From Methylohalobius sp964654415 (GTDB lineage Bacteria; Pseudomonadota; Gammaproteobacteria; Methylococcales; Methylothermaceae), in NCBI GenBank assembly GCA_964654415.1, contig CAZZIP010000007.1, forward strand, positions 1 to 64,000: 64,000 bases of DNA, in the 5' to 3' direction. Both the position numbers and the translations under genes were made by a program. How positions within the stretch are numbered: position 1 is the first letter of the stretch; every line of letters starts with the position of its first letter. Shown piece by piece: positions 1 through 8,757 of the stretch. Below the pieces are notes generated by a model. It did not search any database. It saw nothing but the letters and a program-made list of their open reading frames with translations, and was not told the origin of the DNA.

Positions 1-51
1 TGAGCATGGTCTCGTCCTACGATAAAGCCTGCGACGAAAGGAGCGGGTTAT

Positions 52-684
52 TTACTCTCCGGCGGCTTCTTGGCGTAGGCGGGCGATGGTCAAGCGCAAC
101 CGCTCTCCCTGTTCGTCCAGAATCAACTCGGTAGTGCTGTGGTCACCGTCGCGCTCGACGACCTCCAGCACCCGCCGGTTTTCTTCCGGCTCAGCGCGTA
201 GGGCGATCGCTCGAAATGGGACAGAATCCGGGTCCTTGGGAATTAAGTCCAGCCGCCAGCTCTGACCACTCTCGCGATACTCCAGATGATATTGACGCCG
301 GATCGGCTCGAGTTCCCCTTTGAGCAGGTGCCTGAGCAACACGATGCCCTCGGCTTGCGGGACCGGAGCAGGAAGCGGCAGCCTGCGACGTTCGCCGCTT
401 CCAGGGTTGTAGTAAAGCAGCTCTTCGGGGGCCGCGATCATGATAAGCCGCTCTGGGGCAAGCTGCAGTTTGACCAGGGTTCCGTCCGCATCGGCCAGCA
501 TAAAGCCACTGCCATGCCAGGGCTGGCTCAGGAGGGCGAGGGTACGGGTTTCCTCGTAGCGGAACTGGACCGGGGCGGTGAGCTTGAGACGTTCGCCCGG
601 ATCGGCCGCAAGGGCCGCCGACAGCCACAAGGTCAGCCACCAAAGGCCGATCTTCCATTCATTCTTACCACAGGCGTTTGCCAT
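52..684 (-). CDS. LolA-like outer-membrane lipoprotein carrier family protein
   Basis: 210 residues from the ATG at 684. An upstream in-frame ATG at 810 would run deep into the preceding gene, so I prefer 684, which directly precedes a good signal peptide (hydrophobic residues 11-25, likely cleavage after Ala26). The mature part looks like the LolA/COG2834 fold: beta-rich, with an 'FRYEETRTL' start and a 'LDLIPKD' strand near the middle. The start overlaps the stop of the upstream membrane-protein gene by 20 bases, so they are probably co-translated. LolA-like proteins of this type occur in aryl-polyene-like clusters, where they are thought to help move lipid products across the periplasm. 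That role is inferred from context. The cluster continues to the left of the window. Confidence 0.72.
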   Translation of the reverse strand: MANACGKNEWKIGLWWLTLWLSAALAADPGERLKLTAPVQFRYEETRTLALLSQPWHGSGFMLADADGTLVKLQLAPERLIMIAAPEELLYYNPGSGERRRLPLPAPVPQAEGIVLLRHLLKGELEPIRRQYHLEYRESGQSWRLDLIPKDPDSVPFRAIALRAEPEENRRVLEVVERDGDHSTTELILDEQGERLRLTIARLRQEAAGE

Positions 685-1267
685 TTTTGACGATCTCGCG
701 TAAGGTTTCATGCGGTGGCGGCGCCCGATCGAGTTCCGGGAAACGCCAACGCCGATAGAAATATTCTCCCCCCAATAGCCCCGCCATGGCGAGATAGATT
801 CCGATTCCATGGAAGCTAAGCCATCCAGATTCCGACCCGGCCAGAGCCAATCCGGCTGAAATCAACGCGGCGATCAAGAAAAACCCAGTCCAGACCCAGG
901 TCAAACGGTAGACATAAGTTACGATATAAGGCGGTAGCTCTTGGAAACTGAGCCTCACGATGCGTTCGATCAACGGCGGCGGATGGATCAGGGTGCGACC
1001 AAAACCAGACGCTACCAGCAGCAACGCCACCGTCGGTACCCAGCGGGTTATCCTGGGTCCAAACCACAAGCTACCCCCGAGCAGGGCCAACCCTAGTCCC
1101 AGCCAAAGCCATCGAGCGAGTCCTGTGCTGCGCCAGGCCCGCCACAGCAGCCATCCGGCGACAGCCAAAGAGAGCAGGCTGCCCCAACCGCAGGCGATGA
1201 GGGCCTGGCTCAGGAAAGGATAGGCCAACAACAGCAGAGCGAGTATGGAGCCTGGCAGCCAGCGCAT
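665..1267 (-). CDS. COG4648-type integral membrane protein of an acyl-lipid cluster
   Basis: 200 residues, strongly hydrophobic, with about five to six membrane segments (roughly residues 5-24, 30-45, 53-70, 76-90, 120-140, 153-170) and a basic cytoplasmic tail. The size, the 'PP(L)IERI' motif after the third segment and the position next to an acyl carrier protein fit the COG4648 membrane family found in aryl-polyene biosynthesis clusters. Its biochemical function is not established. It starts one base after the stop of the carrier-protein gene and overlaps the LolA-like gene at its own stop. These three genes are therefore one transcription unit. Confidence 0.68.
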   Translation of the reverse strand: MRWLPGSILALLLLAYPFLSQALIACGWGSLLSLAVAGWLLWRAWRSTGLARWLWLGLGLALLGGSLWFGPRITRWVPTVALLLVASGFGRTLIHPPPLIERIVRLSFQELPPYIVTYVYRLTWVWTGFFLIAALISAGLALAGSESGWLSFHGIGIYLAMAGLLGGEYFYRRWRFPELDRAPPPHETLREIVKNGKRLW

Positions 1268-1268
1268 A

Positions 1269-1544
1269 TCAGCGGACGCGATGGGTAGCCACGAATTCGG
1301 CCAGGGAGTTGAGGGAGGCGAAGATCTTTGGGTTTCGTTCGTCGTTGGAAACTAGCCGGATGCCGTATTTGCGGTCCAGCATCACGCCTATCTCCAACGC
1401 ATCGATGGAGTCGAGACCCAGCCCTTCGCCGAATAGCGGAGCCTCGGGATCGATGTCTTGCGGGGTGACGTCCTCCAGGTGCAATCCCTGGATCAGCAGG
1501 GTCTTCAGTTCTTCGATCAGCTCGCGCAAAGGTGTGTCCGCCAT
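1269..1544 (-). CDS. Acyl carrier protein, aryl-polyene/fatty-acid type
   Basis: 91 residues. The phosphopantetheine attachment motif 'GLDSIDALE' puts the modified serine at residue 46, and the short helical domain around it (residues 7-80) is complete. It would carry growing acyl chains as thioesters in the cytoplasm. The pattern 'FGEGLGLDSIDALEIG' followed by 'RKYGIRL' is closer to the carriers of aryl-polyene and related type II clusters than to housekeeping AcpP. This clue and the neighbouring COG4648 and LolA-like genes identify the cluster. The rest (ketosynthases, dehydratases, acyltransferase, exporter) would have to lie left of base 1 and cannot be checked here. Confidence 0.82.
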   Translation of the reverse strand: MADTPLRELIEELKTLLIQGLHLEDVTPQDIDPEAPLFGEGLGLDSIDALEIGVMLDRKYGIRLVSNDERNPKIFASLNSLAEFVATHRVR

Positions 1545-1558
1545 GAGCTACGATTTAG

Positions 1559-2137
1559 TTAGTTAGTGATTGCCGTGACCTTGCCGTTGCTAAAGCGCAC
1601 GATGAAAGTGTCGAACCTAGAGGCCCAATAGCGCCACTCGTCCGTGTTCAGGGAGGGCGTGGCGGTGGCGGGCGGATAACCGATGGCCGCGATCACCGCT
1701 TTCTTGCGCATTCCGGGCGCCACCTTGCCGGCCACGATGCGCTCGCGTTCGGCGGGAGTGAACTGGCTAAGATCAAGCTGGGTGCGCGCGAGCATTTTGT
1801 GAAACGCCTGCTCGACCGTGTCCCCGGTGTGTTTCTCCACGTTTTCGATCTCAATGCGGGGGCCGTCCGGCAATACCTGAATGACGAACCCCTTGCGTCC
1901 GAAGCTCACCAGTTGCACGGGGGTGTTGACCGGAACCAGGAAACCGCGCCGATAGTTAGTAGTTCGGTGGCGGTTCTTTTCATACTGGAAGGAGTATTGA
2001 GTATAGTATTGGCCGCCGATTTGGATTTGAGGCGGCAGATTCCCTTCCGCCCCTTTAAACGCCCTGGGGCAACCGCTCAGGCTGACCAGGAGCAGAAGCA
2101 AAAACAGCGCGCGGACCGAAAAGCGTCGATGGAGCAT
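1559..2137 (-). CDS. Predicted outer-membrane lipoprotein, function unknown
   Basis: 192 residues with a type II signal peptide: basic start, hydrophobic residues 9-20 and lipobox L-S-G-C with the acylated cysteine at 23. The C-terminal third ('GMRKKAVIAAIGYPP', then 'DEWRYW' and 'FDTFIVRFSNGKVT') resembles the small BamE/SmpA-like fold, in which a conserved segment before 'GxP' is followed by a W-Y strand. That match is weak. It is the first gene of the minus-strand unit that goes on to the acyl carrier protein 14 bases later, so it may serve the same cell-envelope product. It is divergent from the ilv operon across a 150-base gap. Confidence 0.7.
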   Translation of the reverse strand: MLHRRFSVRALFLLLLLVSLSGCPRAFKGAEGNLPPQIQIGGQYYTQYSFQYEKNRHRTTNYRRGFLVPVNTPVQLVSFGRKGFVIQVLPDGPRIEIENVEKHTGDTVEQAFHKMLARTQLDLSQFTPAERERIVAGKVAPGMRKKAVIAAIGYPPATATPSLNTDEWRYWASRFDTFIVRFSNGKVTAITN

Positions 2138-2161
2138 AACGATTCCCCTGTTTAGTTGATT

Positions 2162-2180
2162 TTATCCGGTGTTTGGATAA
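2162..2180. promoter_or_regulatory. Inverted repeat in the divergent lipoprotein/ilvB intergenic region
   Basis: TTATCC and GGATAA arms of six bases around a seven-base spacer, between two divergent genes. It could be an operator or a chance palindrome. There is no T-run to make it a terminator. Confidence 0.25.
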
Positions 2181-2218
2181 ACCTTAAATCTAACACATCC
2201 TTCGATCCCGAAGGCGCC

Positions 2219-2247
2219 TTGACGCTAAAATGCTGTTTGCGTTAACT
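2219..2247 (+). promoter_or_regulatory. Putative sigma-70 promoter of the ilvB operon
   Basis: TTGACG (2219-2224), a 17-base spacer and TTAACT (2242-2247). Transcription would start about 35-40 bases before the ilvB start. I saw no attenuator-like leader peptide here, unlike in front of leuA. Confidence 0.5.
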
Positions 2248-2293
2248 TAGCTTACTATTTTTCTTTGGAAATGCGGCTATTTAGGGGTGTGTG

Positions 2294-4024
2294 GTGGAGC
2301 TGAGCGGTGCTGAAATCGTGGTTCAGGCGTTGAAGGATGAGGGGGTCGAGTTCATCTTCGGCTATCCTGGGGGAGCCGTGCTGCACATCTACGATGCCCT
2401 GTTCGGCCAGGAAGAAATCAAGCACGTCCTAGTCCGCCACGAACAAGGCGCGGCGCACATGGCCGATGGCTACGCCCGCGCTACCGGCAAACCGGGGGTA
2501 GTGCTGGCCACCTCAGGGCCTGGGGCGACCAACTTGGTCACCGGCATCGCCACCGCCTACATGGATTCGATTCCGCTGGTGGTCCTCACCGGCCAGGTGC
2601 CGACCCCGGTGATCGGCAGCGACGCCTTTCAAGAGTGCGATACCGTTGGAATCACCCGCCCCTGCGTCAAACACAACTTTTTGGTCAAGGATCGCCACAA
2701 GCTGGCCGAGACCATCAAAAAAGCGTTCTACATCGCCACCACCGGACGCCCCGGGCCAGTGCTGGTGGACATCCCCAAGGACATTACCGACCCTAAGATT
2801 AAGATTCCGTATCACTATCCTAAGACGGTATCCTTGCGCTCCTATAACCCCACAGTCAAAGGCAATCCGCGCCAAATCAAAAAAGCGGCTGATCTGATCC
2901 TGGAAGCCAAGCGTCCGATGATCTACTCCGGCGGTGGGGTGATTTTGGGCGAGGCATCGGCCGAACTGACCGAACTGACCCGCTTTTTGGGTTTCCCGAT
3001 TACCAACACCCTGATGGGCTTAGGCGCTTACCCCGGTACCGACCGCCAGTTCCTGGGGATGCTTGGCATGCACGGCACCTACGAGGCCAACATGGCCATG
3101 CACGAGTGCGACGTCTTGCTCGCCATCGGCGCCCGCTTCGACGACCGGGTCACCGGCAAGCTCGACGAATTCTGCCCGTACGCCAAAATCATCCACATCG
3201 ACGTAGACCCTTCCTCGATCTCCAAGAACGTGCCGGTGGATATCCCCATCGTCGGTCAGGTCAAGCCGGTATTGGCCGAGCTTCTGGCCCAGCTCAAGGC
3301 GAGCGGCAAGCGTCCCGATCAAGAGGCGCTTTCGGCCTGGTGGGAGAAGATCCAAAGCTGGCGCGCGCTGGACTGCCTGCGTTACGATCGAGAAAGCCCC
3401 TTGATCAAGCCGCAGTACGTGATCGAGCAGTTGTGGCAGGTCACGCGCGGCAAGGCTTATGTGACTTCGGACGTCGGCCAACATCAGATGTGGGTGGCTC
3501 AATACTACAAGTTCGATTATCCAAGGCATTGGATCAATTCCGGTGGGCTCGGCACGATGGGCTTTGGGATGCCGGCAGCGATTGGGGTCAAACTCGCCTT
3601 CCCGGAAGAGGACGTGGTCTGCGTTACCGGCGAGGCGAGCATTCAGATGTGCATTCAAGAACTTTCTACCGCCTTGCAGTACAAGACGCCGATCAAGATT
3701 GTCAACCTCAATAACCGCTACATGGGCATGGTGCGCCAGTGGCAGGAGTTCACTTACGAAAGCCGCTACTCCCATTCCTACATGGACGCGCTGCCGGATT
3801 TCGTGAAGCTGGCCGAAGCCTATGGGCACGTGGGGATGCTGATCGAAAAACCGCAGGACGTGCGTCCAGCGTTGGAGGAGGCTTTCAGAATGAAGGATAA
3901 GTTGGTGTTTCTGGATTTTATCACTGACCGCACCGAGAACGTCTATCCTATGGTGGAGGCAGGAAAAGCTCAGCACCAGATGCGCCTGCCGCCTTGGATT
4001 TCACCGGAACGGGAGTTGGCCTGA
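2294..4024 (+). CDS. ilvB: Acetolactate synthase, large catalytic subunit
   Basis: 576 residues. Makes 2-acetolactate or 2-aceto-2-hydroxybutyrate from pyruvate with thiamine diphosphate and FAD, the first common step to valine, leucine and isoleucine. The N-terminal thiamine domain has the catalytic glutamate in 'RHEQGAAHMADGYARA' (about residue 47), followed by the central FAD-associated domain and the C-terminal PP domain. The usual GDG of the diphosphate-binding motif reads G-E-A here ('VTGEASIQMCIQE'). I start at the second of two consecutive GTG codons (2294): it lies six bases after AGGGG and gives the family N-terminus 'MELSGAE'; the alternative is 2291. The stop overlaps the ilvN start (TGATG). 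Confidence 0.95.
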   Translation: MELSGAEIVVQALKDEGVEFIFGYPGGAVLHIYDALFGQEEIKHVLVRHEQGAAHMADGYARATGKPGVVLATSGPGATNLVTGIATAYMDSIPLVVLTGQVPTPVIGSDAFQECDTVGITRPCVKHNFLVKDRHKLAETIKKAFYIATTGRPGPVLVDIPKDITDPKIKIPYHYPKTVSLRSYNPTVKGNPRQIKKAADLILEAKRPMIYSGGGVILGEASAELTELTRFLGFPITNTLMGLGAYPGTDRQFLGMLGMHGTYEANMAMHECDVLLAIGARFDDRVTGKLDEFCPYAKIIHIDVDPSSISKNVPVDIPIVGQVKPVLAELLAQLKASGKRPDQEALSAWWEKIQSWRALDCLRYDRESPLIKPQYVIEQLWQVTRGKAYVTSDVGQHQMWVAQYYKFDYPRHWINSGGLGTMGFGMPAAIGVKLAFPEEDVVCVTGEASIQMCIQELSTALQYKTPIKIVNLNNRYMGMVRQWQEFTYESRYSHSYMDALPDFVKLAEAYGHVGMLIEKPQDVRPALEEAFRMKDKLVFLDFITDRTENVYPMVEAGKAQHQMRLPPWISPERELA

Positions 4025-4515
4025 TGCGGCACATCCTTTCCCTGCTGCTAGAAAACGAGGCAGGCGCGTTGTCGCGGGTGGCCGGGTTGTTCTCGGCACG
4101 CGGTTACAACATCGAAGCGCTGACCGTGGCGCCTACCGAGGATCCGACGGTATCGCGGATGACCATCGTTACCCGCGGCGACGAGCGCGTCATCGAGCAG
4201 ATCATCAAGCAGCTCAACAAACTCATCGACGTGATCCGGCTGATGGACATCTCCGAAGCGGACCACATCGAGCGCGAACTGATGTTGCTCAAAGTCCGTG
4301 CGAAAGGCCCAGAGCGCGAGGAGATCAAACGCCTGGTCGATATTTTCCGCGCGCGCATCATCGACGTGACGGCCTCCTCCTACGTCATCGAAATGACCGG
4401 CGCCAGCCCCAAGCTCGATGCTTTCCTGACCAATTTGGCCAGGGATCAGATCATCGAAGTGGTCCGTTCGGGACCGACTGGGATTTTGCGCGGCGAGCGC
4501 GGCTTGCATCTTTAA
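4024..4515 (+). CDS. ilvN: Acetolactate synthase, small regulatory subunit
   Basis: 163 residues, the typical length of the small subunit (IlvN/IlvH). The N-terminal ACT domain (residues 1-75, 'MRHILSLLLENEAGALSRV') binds valine and gives feedback inhibition. The C-terminal ALS_ss_C domain (about 85-160) contacts the catalytic subunit. The ATG at 4024 overlaps the ilvB stop, which fixes the start and suggests coupled translation in equal amounts. An upstream in-frame GTG/TTG extension into ilvB is unlikely. ilvC follows after 29 bases. Confidence 0.95.
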   Translation: MRHILSLLLENEAGALSRVAGLFSARGYNIEALTVAPTEDPTVSRMTIVTRGDERVIEQIIKQLNKLIDVIRLMDISEADHIERELMLLKVRAKGPEREEIKRLVDIFRARIIDVTASSYVIEMTGASPKLDAFLTNLARDQIIEVVRSGPTGILRGERGLHL

Positions 4516-4544
4516 AGACTTAAATGACACGAAAGAGGGAATCC

Positions 4545-5561
<1,017 letters not shown>

Positions 5562-5569
5562 CTGCTTCC

Positions 5570-6319
5570 ATGACCGTCACCTCGCCCCCAAAGCGTCGCC
5601 GCGGGATTTACCTGCTGCCCAATCTGTTTACCACTGGGTGCCTGTTTTGCGGCTTTTATGCCGTCACTGCGGCGATGAACGGGCAGTTCGATAAGGCGGC
5701 GGTTTCGATTTTCGCCGCCATGATTATGGACGGCCTGGACGGGCGGGTGGCGCGCTTGACGCATACTCAGACCGCCTTTGGTGCCGAATACGACAGCCTC
5801 TCGGACATGGTCTCTTTCGGCCTGGCGCCGGCTTTGATCATGTACCTGTGGTCGCTTTCCTTTTTGGCTAAGCTGGGGTGGTTGGCTTCTTTCGTCTATG
5901 CGGCCGCCACCGCGCTGCGCTTGGCGCGCTTCAACACCCAGCTCGGCGTCGAGGATAAGCGCTATTTCCAGGGGCTCCCCAGCCCGTCGGCGGCGGCGAT
6001 CGTTGCCGGAATGGTTTGGCTGGGGGAAGCCTACGGCCTAGAGGGAGACGCGATGCGTTATGTGGCGGTGGTTACCACCATGCTTGCGGCATTGCTGATG
6101 GTGAGCAATTTCCGGTATTACAGCTTCAAGAGCATCGACATCCGCGGTCGAGTGCCCTTCGTGGTCATCATTGCCGTGGTGCTCGCGCTGGCCGTCATCC
6201 TGACCGATCCGCAGTCGATGCTGCTTTTGATTTTTACCGGTTATGCCGCTTCTGGGCCGTTGTTGACTTTGCTCCTGCGCAGGCAGAGAAAAGCCAGACG
6301 CCGTAAATCAAACGGCTGA
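5570..6319 (+). CDS. pssA: CDP-diacylglycerol-serine O-phosphatidyltransferase
   Basis: 249 residues, an integral membrane enzyme of the CDP-alcohol phosphotransferase family that makes phosphatidylserine, the precursor of phosphatidylethanolamine. The family motif DGxxARx8Gx3Dx3D is present in full: 'DGLDGRVARL', then G and the two catalytic aspartates in 'AEYDSLSD' (about residues 51-78). Roughly seven to eight hydrophobic segments and a basic C-terminus ('RRQRKARRRKSNG') fit the membrane type, not the soluble E. coli PssA. It follows ilvC after 8 bases, with no clear ribosome site, so translational coupling is likely. The ilvC-pssA linkage is common in proteobacteria. Confidence 0.93.
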   Translation: MTVTSPPKRRRGIYLLPNLFTTGCLFCGFYAVTAAMNGQFDKAAVSIFAAMIMDGLDGRVARLTHTQTAFGAEYDSLSDMVSFGLAPALIMYLWSLSFLAKLGWLASFVYAAATALRLARFNTQLGVEDKRYFQGLPSPSAAAIVAGMVWLGEAYGLEGDAMRYVAVVTTMLAALLMVSNFRYYSFKSIDIRGRVPFVVIIAVVLALAVILTDPQSMLLLIFTGYAASGPLLTLLLRRQRKARRRKSNG

Positions 6320-6330
6320 GCTTGCCGGCA

Positions 6331-6360
6331 TTGGCAAACCCAAGCGGCGAGGTGTAATAT
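6331..6360 (+). promoter_or_regulatory. Putative sigma-70 promoter of the leuA leader transcript
   Basis: TTGGCA (6331-6336), an 18-base spacer and TAATAT (6355-6360). A start near 6367 would leave a leader of about 190 bases before leuA, containing the small ORF at 6392-6490. This gives leuA its own control, separate from the upstream ilv-pssA run. Confidence 0.5.
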
Positions 6361-6391
6361 TTTTCAAATCAAAACAGAGCTGTTCTGCCAC

Positions 6392-6490
6392 ATGTACAAT
6401 TGCGCCATCCGGCGGGAAGCAGCGGAATCCTTCGATTCAAACGGCGGGTATGGCATTTCCGTTCTTGGGCTGCGTTTGCTGCCCCTTTAG
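6392..6490 (+). CDS. Candidate leucine-rich leader peptide upstream of leuA
   Basis: A 32-codon reading frame about 25 bases downstream of the predicted start of transcription. Its C-terminus is 'ISVLGLRLLPL' then TAG, so five of the last nine residues are leucine, with valine and isoleucine just before. The stop codon lies inside a perfect seven-base-pair hairpin (6479-6496). This is the layout of a transcription or translation attenuation leader: scarce charged Leu-tRNA would stall a ribosome on the leucine run and change the folding. No strong ribosome site is visible before the ATG, and no U-tract follows the hairpin, so a classical terminator is not shown. The leader function is inference. 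Confidence 0.42.
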   Translation: MYNCAIRREAAESFDSNGGYGISVLGLRLLPL

Positions 6491-6496
6491 GGGCAG
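6479..6496 (+). promoter_or_regulatory. Hairpin at the end of the leuA leader ORF
   Basis: CTGCCCC-TTTA-GGGGCAG, seven perfect pairs with a four-base loop. It covers the last codons and stop of the candidate leader peptide. A weaker alternative hairpin (GCAGATAG... pairing with CTAT and CTGC about 10 bases on) would compete for its 3' arm. No T-run follows. Confidence 0.45.
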
Positions 6497-6554
6497 ATAG
6501 ACCTATTTCCCTGCATTCGCGAAGTTACCCGCACACCAGAACGGAGTTTCCACT

Positions 6555-8099
6555 ATGAAAGATAAGCTTATCATTTTCGATACTACTTTGCGCGACGGCG
6601 AACAGAGCCCCGGTGCGTCGATGAATCGGGAGGAAAAAGTCCGGATCGCCAAGGCCTTGGAGCGCTTGCGAGTCGATGTCATCGAGGCCGGTTTTCCTGC
6701 GGCCAGCCCCGGTGACTTCGAGGCCGTTCAGGCGGTTTCTCAGGCGATCAACGACAGTACTGTCTGCGGTTTGGCGCGCGCGTTGGACGGCGACATCGAC
6801 CGCGCCGGCGAGGCGCTACGGGGTGCCAAGCGTCCCCGTATCCATACCTTCATTGCCACTTCCCCCATCCATATGGAGCGCAAGCTGCGCTTGACCCCCG
6901 ACCAAGTGGTCGAGCGCGCAGTAGCTGCCGTCAAGCGGGCACGCCGTTATACCGATGACGTGGAATTTTCACCCGAGGACGCCGGTCGCTCCGAGGAGGA
7001 TTTTCTGTGTCGGGTCATCGAGGCGGTGATCGCAGCCGGTGCCACCACCGTCAATATTCCTGACACCGTAGGCTACAGCCTCCCGTCTGAGTTCGGTGAG
7101 TTGATCCGCAGGCTGAGAGAGCGCATCCCCAATGCCGACAAGGCGGTCTTCTCGGTCCATTGCCACAACGATCTGGGATTGGCAGTAGCCAATTCCCTGG
7201 CAGCGGTCTTAAACGGCGCACGCCAGGTAGAGTGCACCATCAACGGCTTGGGCGAGCGGGCGGGAAACGCCGCCTTGGAGGAGATCGTGATGGCGGTGAA
7301 AACTCGCCAGGACATCTTCCCCTGCGATACGCTCATCAATACCCGTGAGATCGTGCCCTGTTCCAAATTGGTCTCTTCCATCACCGGTTTCCCGGTTCAA
7401 CCCAACAAGGCCATCGTCGGGGCCAACGCCTTCGCCCACGAGTCCGGCATCCACCAGGACGGGGTGTTGAAACATCGTGAGACTTACGAAATCATGCGCG
7501 CTGAAGATGTGGGCTGGAGCGCTAACCGGATGGTGCTCGGCAAACACTCCGGGCGCAACGCCTTCCGCACCCGGATGAAGGAACTGGGTATAGAGTTCGC
7601 CTCCGAGGAAACCCTCAACGAGGCGTTTGCCCGCTTCAAGGAACTGGCGGACAAGAAGCACGAGATTTTCGATGAGGACTTGCAGGCGTTGATCTCCGAG
7701 CAGATTTATGAGGCCGAGGCTGAGCGGGTGAAATTGATTGCCCTGCACGTGTGCGCCGATACCGGTGAGACGCCGCTAGCACAAGTAGTGCTCAAGATAG
7801 ATGGCGAGGAAAAGCGCGGCCAGGCCGAAGGCAGCGGGGTGGTGGACGCCAGCTTGAAGGCGATCGAGTCCCTGCTCAATACCGGCGCCAGTTTGCTGTT
7901 GTACTCGGTCAACAGCATCACCACCGGCACCGACGCTCAAGGGGAAGTAACCGTACGGTTGGAGAGATCGGGGCGGATTGTCAACGGTCAAGGAGCCGAT
8001 ACCGACATCGTCATTGCCTCGGCCAAGGCTTATCTAAACGCGGTCAACAAACTGCTCTGTCCGTCCTTGCGCAGACATCCCCAGGCAGCAGACGTCTGA
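6555..8099 (+). CDS. leuA: 2-Isopropylmalate synthase
   Basis: 514 residues, the size of type I bacterial LeuA. Condenses acetyl-CoA with 2-ketoisovalerate in the first committed step to leucine. The N-terminal TIM barrel has the HMGL signature 'FDTTLRDGEQSPG' (residues 8-20) and the metal-binding 'HCHND' (about 203-207), followed by 'GLGERAGNA'. A linker precedes the C-terminal regulatory domain (about 390-505), where leucine binds for feedback inhibition ('GTDAQGEVTVRLE'). Start ATG 6555 follows ACGGAG. Regulation probably acts through the leader at 6392-6496. UDG follows after 4 bases. Confidence 0.97.
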   Translation: MKDKLIIFDTTLRDGEQSPGASMNREEKVRIAKALERLRVDVIEAGFPAASPGDFEAVQAVSQAINDSTVCGLARALDGDIDRAGEALRGAKRPRIHTFIATSPIHMERKLRLTPDQVVERAVAAVKRARRYTDDVEFSPEDAGRSEEDFLCRVIEAVIAAGATTVNIPDTVGYSLPSEFGELIRRLRERIPNADKAVFSVHCHNDLGLAVANSLAAVLNGARQVECTINGLGERAGNAALEEIVMAVKTRQDIFPCDTLINTREIVPCSKLVSSITGFPVQPNKAIVGANAFAHESGIHQDGVLKHRETYEIMRAEDVGWSANRMVLGKHSGRNAFRTRMKELGIEFASEETLNEAFARFKELADKKHEIFDEDLQALISEQIYEAEAERVKLIALHVCADTGETPLAQVVLKIDGEEKRGQAEGSGVVDASLKAIESLLNTGASLLLYSVNSITTGTDAQGEVTVRLERSGRIVNGQGADTDIVIASAKAYLNAVNKLLCPSLRRHPQAADV

Positions 8100-8103
8100 A
8101 GGC

Positions 8104-8757
8104 GTGGATTTACGAAGGCTTTCCTATCTTCGGGCGATGGGGATTCAGGTATGGGTGCAGCGCGCCCGAGGATCGCTTTCTCCGTGCGGAGATGAATGGG
8201 AACGTCTGACCCAGGAGGTCGCCGAGTGTACCGCCTGCTCCCTGCATAAGACCCGCACCCGGCCGGTGTTTGGGGTAGGGAACAAGCGTGCTGCCTGGAT
8301 GTTGATCGGCGAAGCGCCGGGAGAGCAGGAGGATCTTAAAGGTGAACCTTTCGTCGGGCCGGCCGGTCAACTCTTGAACGAAATGTTAAAAGCCCTGCGT
8401 TTGCGCCGTGAAGAGGTTTATATCACCAACATCCTCAAGAGTCGGCCGCCTGGTAACCGCGATCCTAGGCCAGAGGAAGTGACCGCATGCGAGCCGTTTC
8501 TAAGACGTCAGATTGCCTTGGTTCAACCCCAGATCATCCTCGCGATAGGTAGGATCGCCGCTCAAAATCTCCTGAAAACCGACGCACCGCTCTCCAGATT
8601 GCGGGGGAAGGTGCACCGTTATGAGATGATTCCATTGGTAGTGACCTATCATCCTGCCTATCTTCTGCGCAATCCGGCGGCTAAACGGCAGGCTTGGGAA
8701 GATTTGAAGCTCGCCCAGCGCGTCTATTTCGAACGGCAACAGAATATCCATGGATAA
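8104..8757 (+). CDS. Uracil-DNA glycosylase, family 4 (Fe-S type)
   Basis: 217 residues from GTG 8104. Removes uracil arising by cytosine deamination. Family 4 motifs are present: 'GEAPGEQEDLKGEPFVGPAG' (residues 69-88), 'NILKSRPPGNRDPRPEE' (109-125) and 'VTYHPAYLLRNP' near the end. Cys42 and Cys45 form the first pair of cluster ligands and Cys129 is the third. I do not see a cysteine 15-17 residues after Cys129, the usual fourth position, so cluster binding may be altered; Cys28 is an alternative. Family 4 enzymes are common in thermophiles but occur widely. The last 8 bases overlap the start of the LysR gene. Confidence 0.88.
   Translation: MDLRRLSYLRAMGIQVWVQRARGSLSPCGDEWERLTQEVAECTACSLHKTRTRPVFGVGNKRAAWMLIGEAPGEQEDLKGEPFVGPAGQLLNEMLKALRLRREEVYITNILKSRPPGNRDPRPEEVTACEPFLRRQIALVQPQIILAIGRIAAQNLLKTDAPLSRLRGKVHRYEMIPLVVTYHPAYLLRNPAAKRQAWEDLKLAQRVYFERQQNIHG

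Noticed and set aside
3020..3976. A 318-codon open frame on the minus strand within ilvB
   Set aside because: Mirror frame of a GC-rich gene; no domain, no ribosome site, and ilvB is certain.
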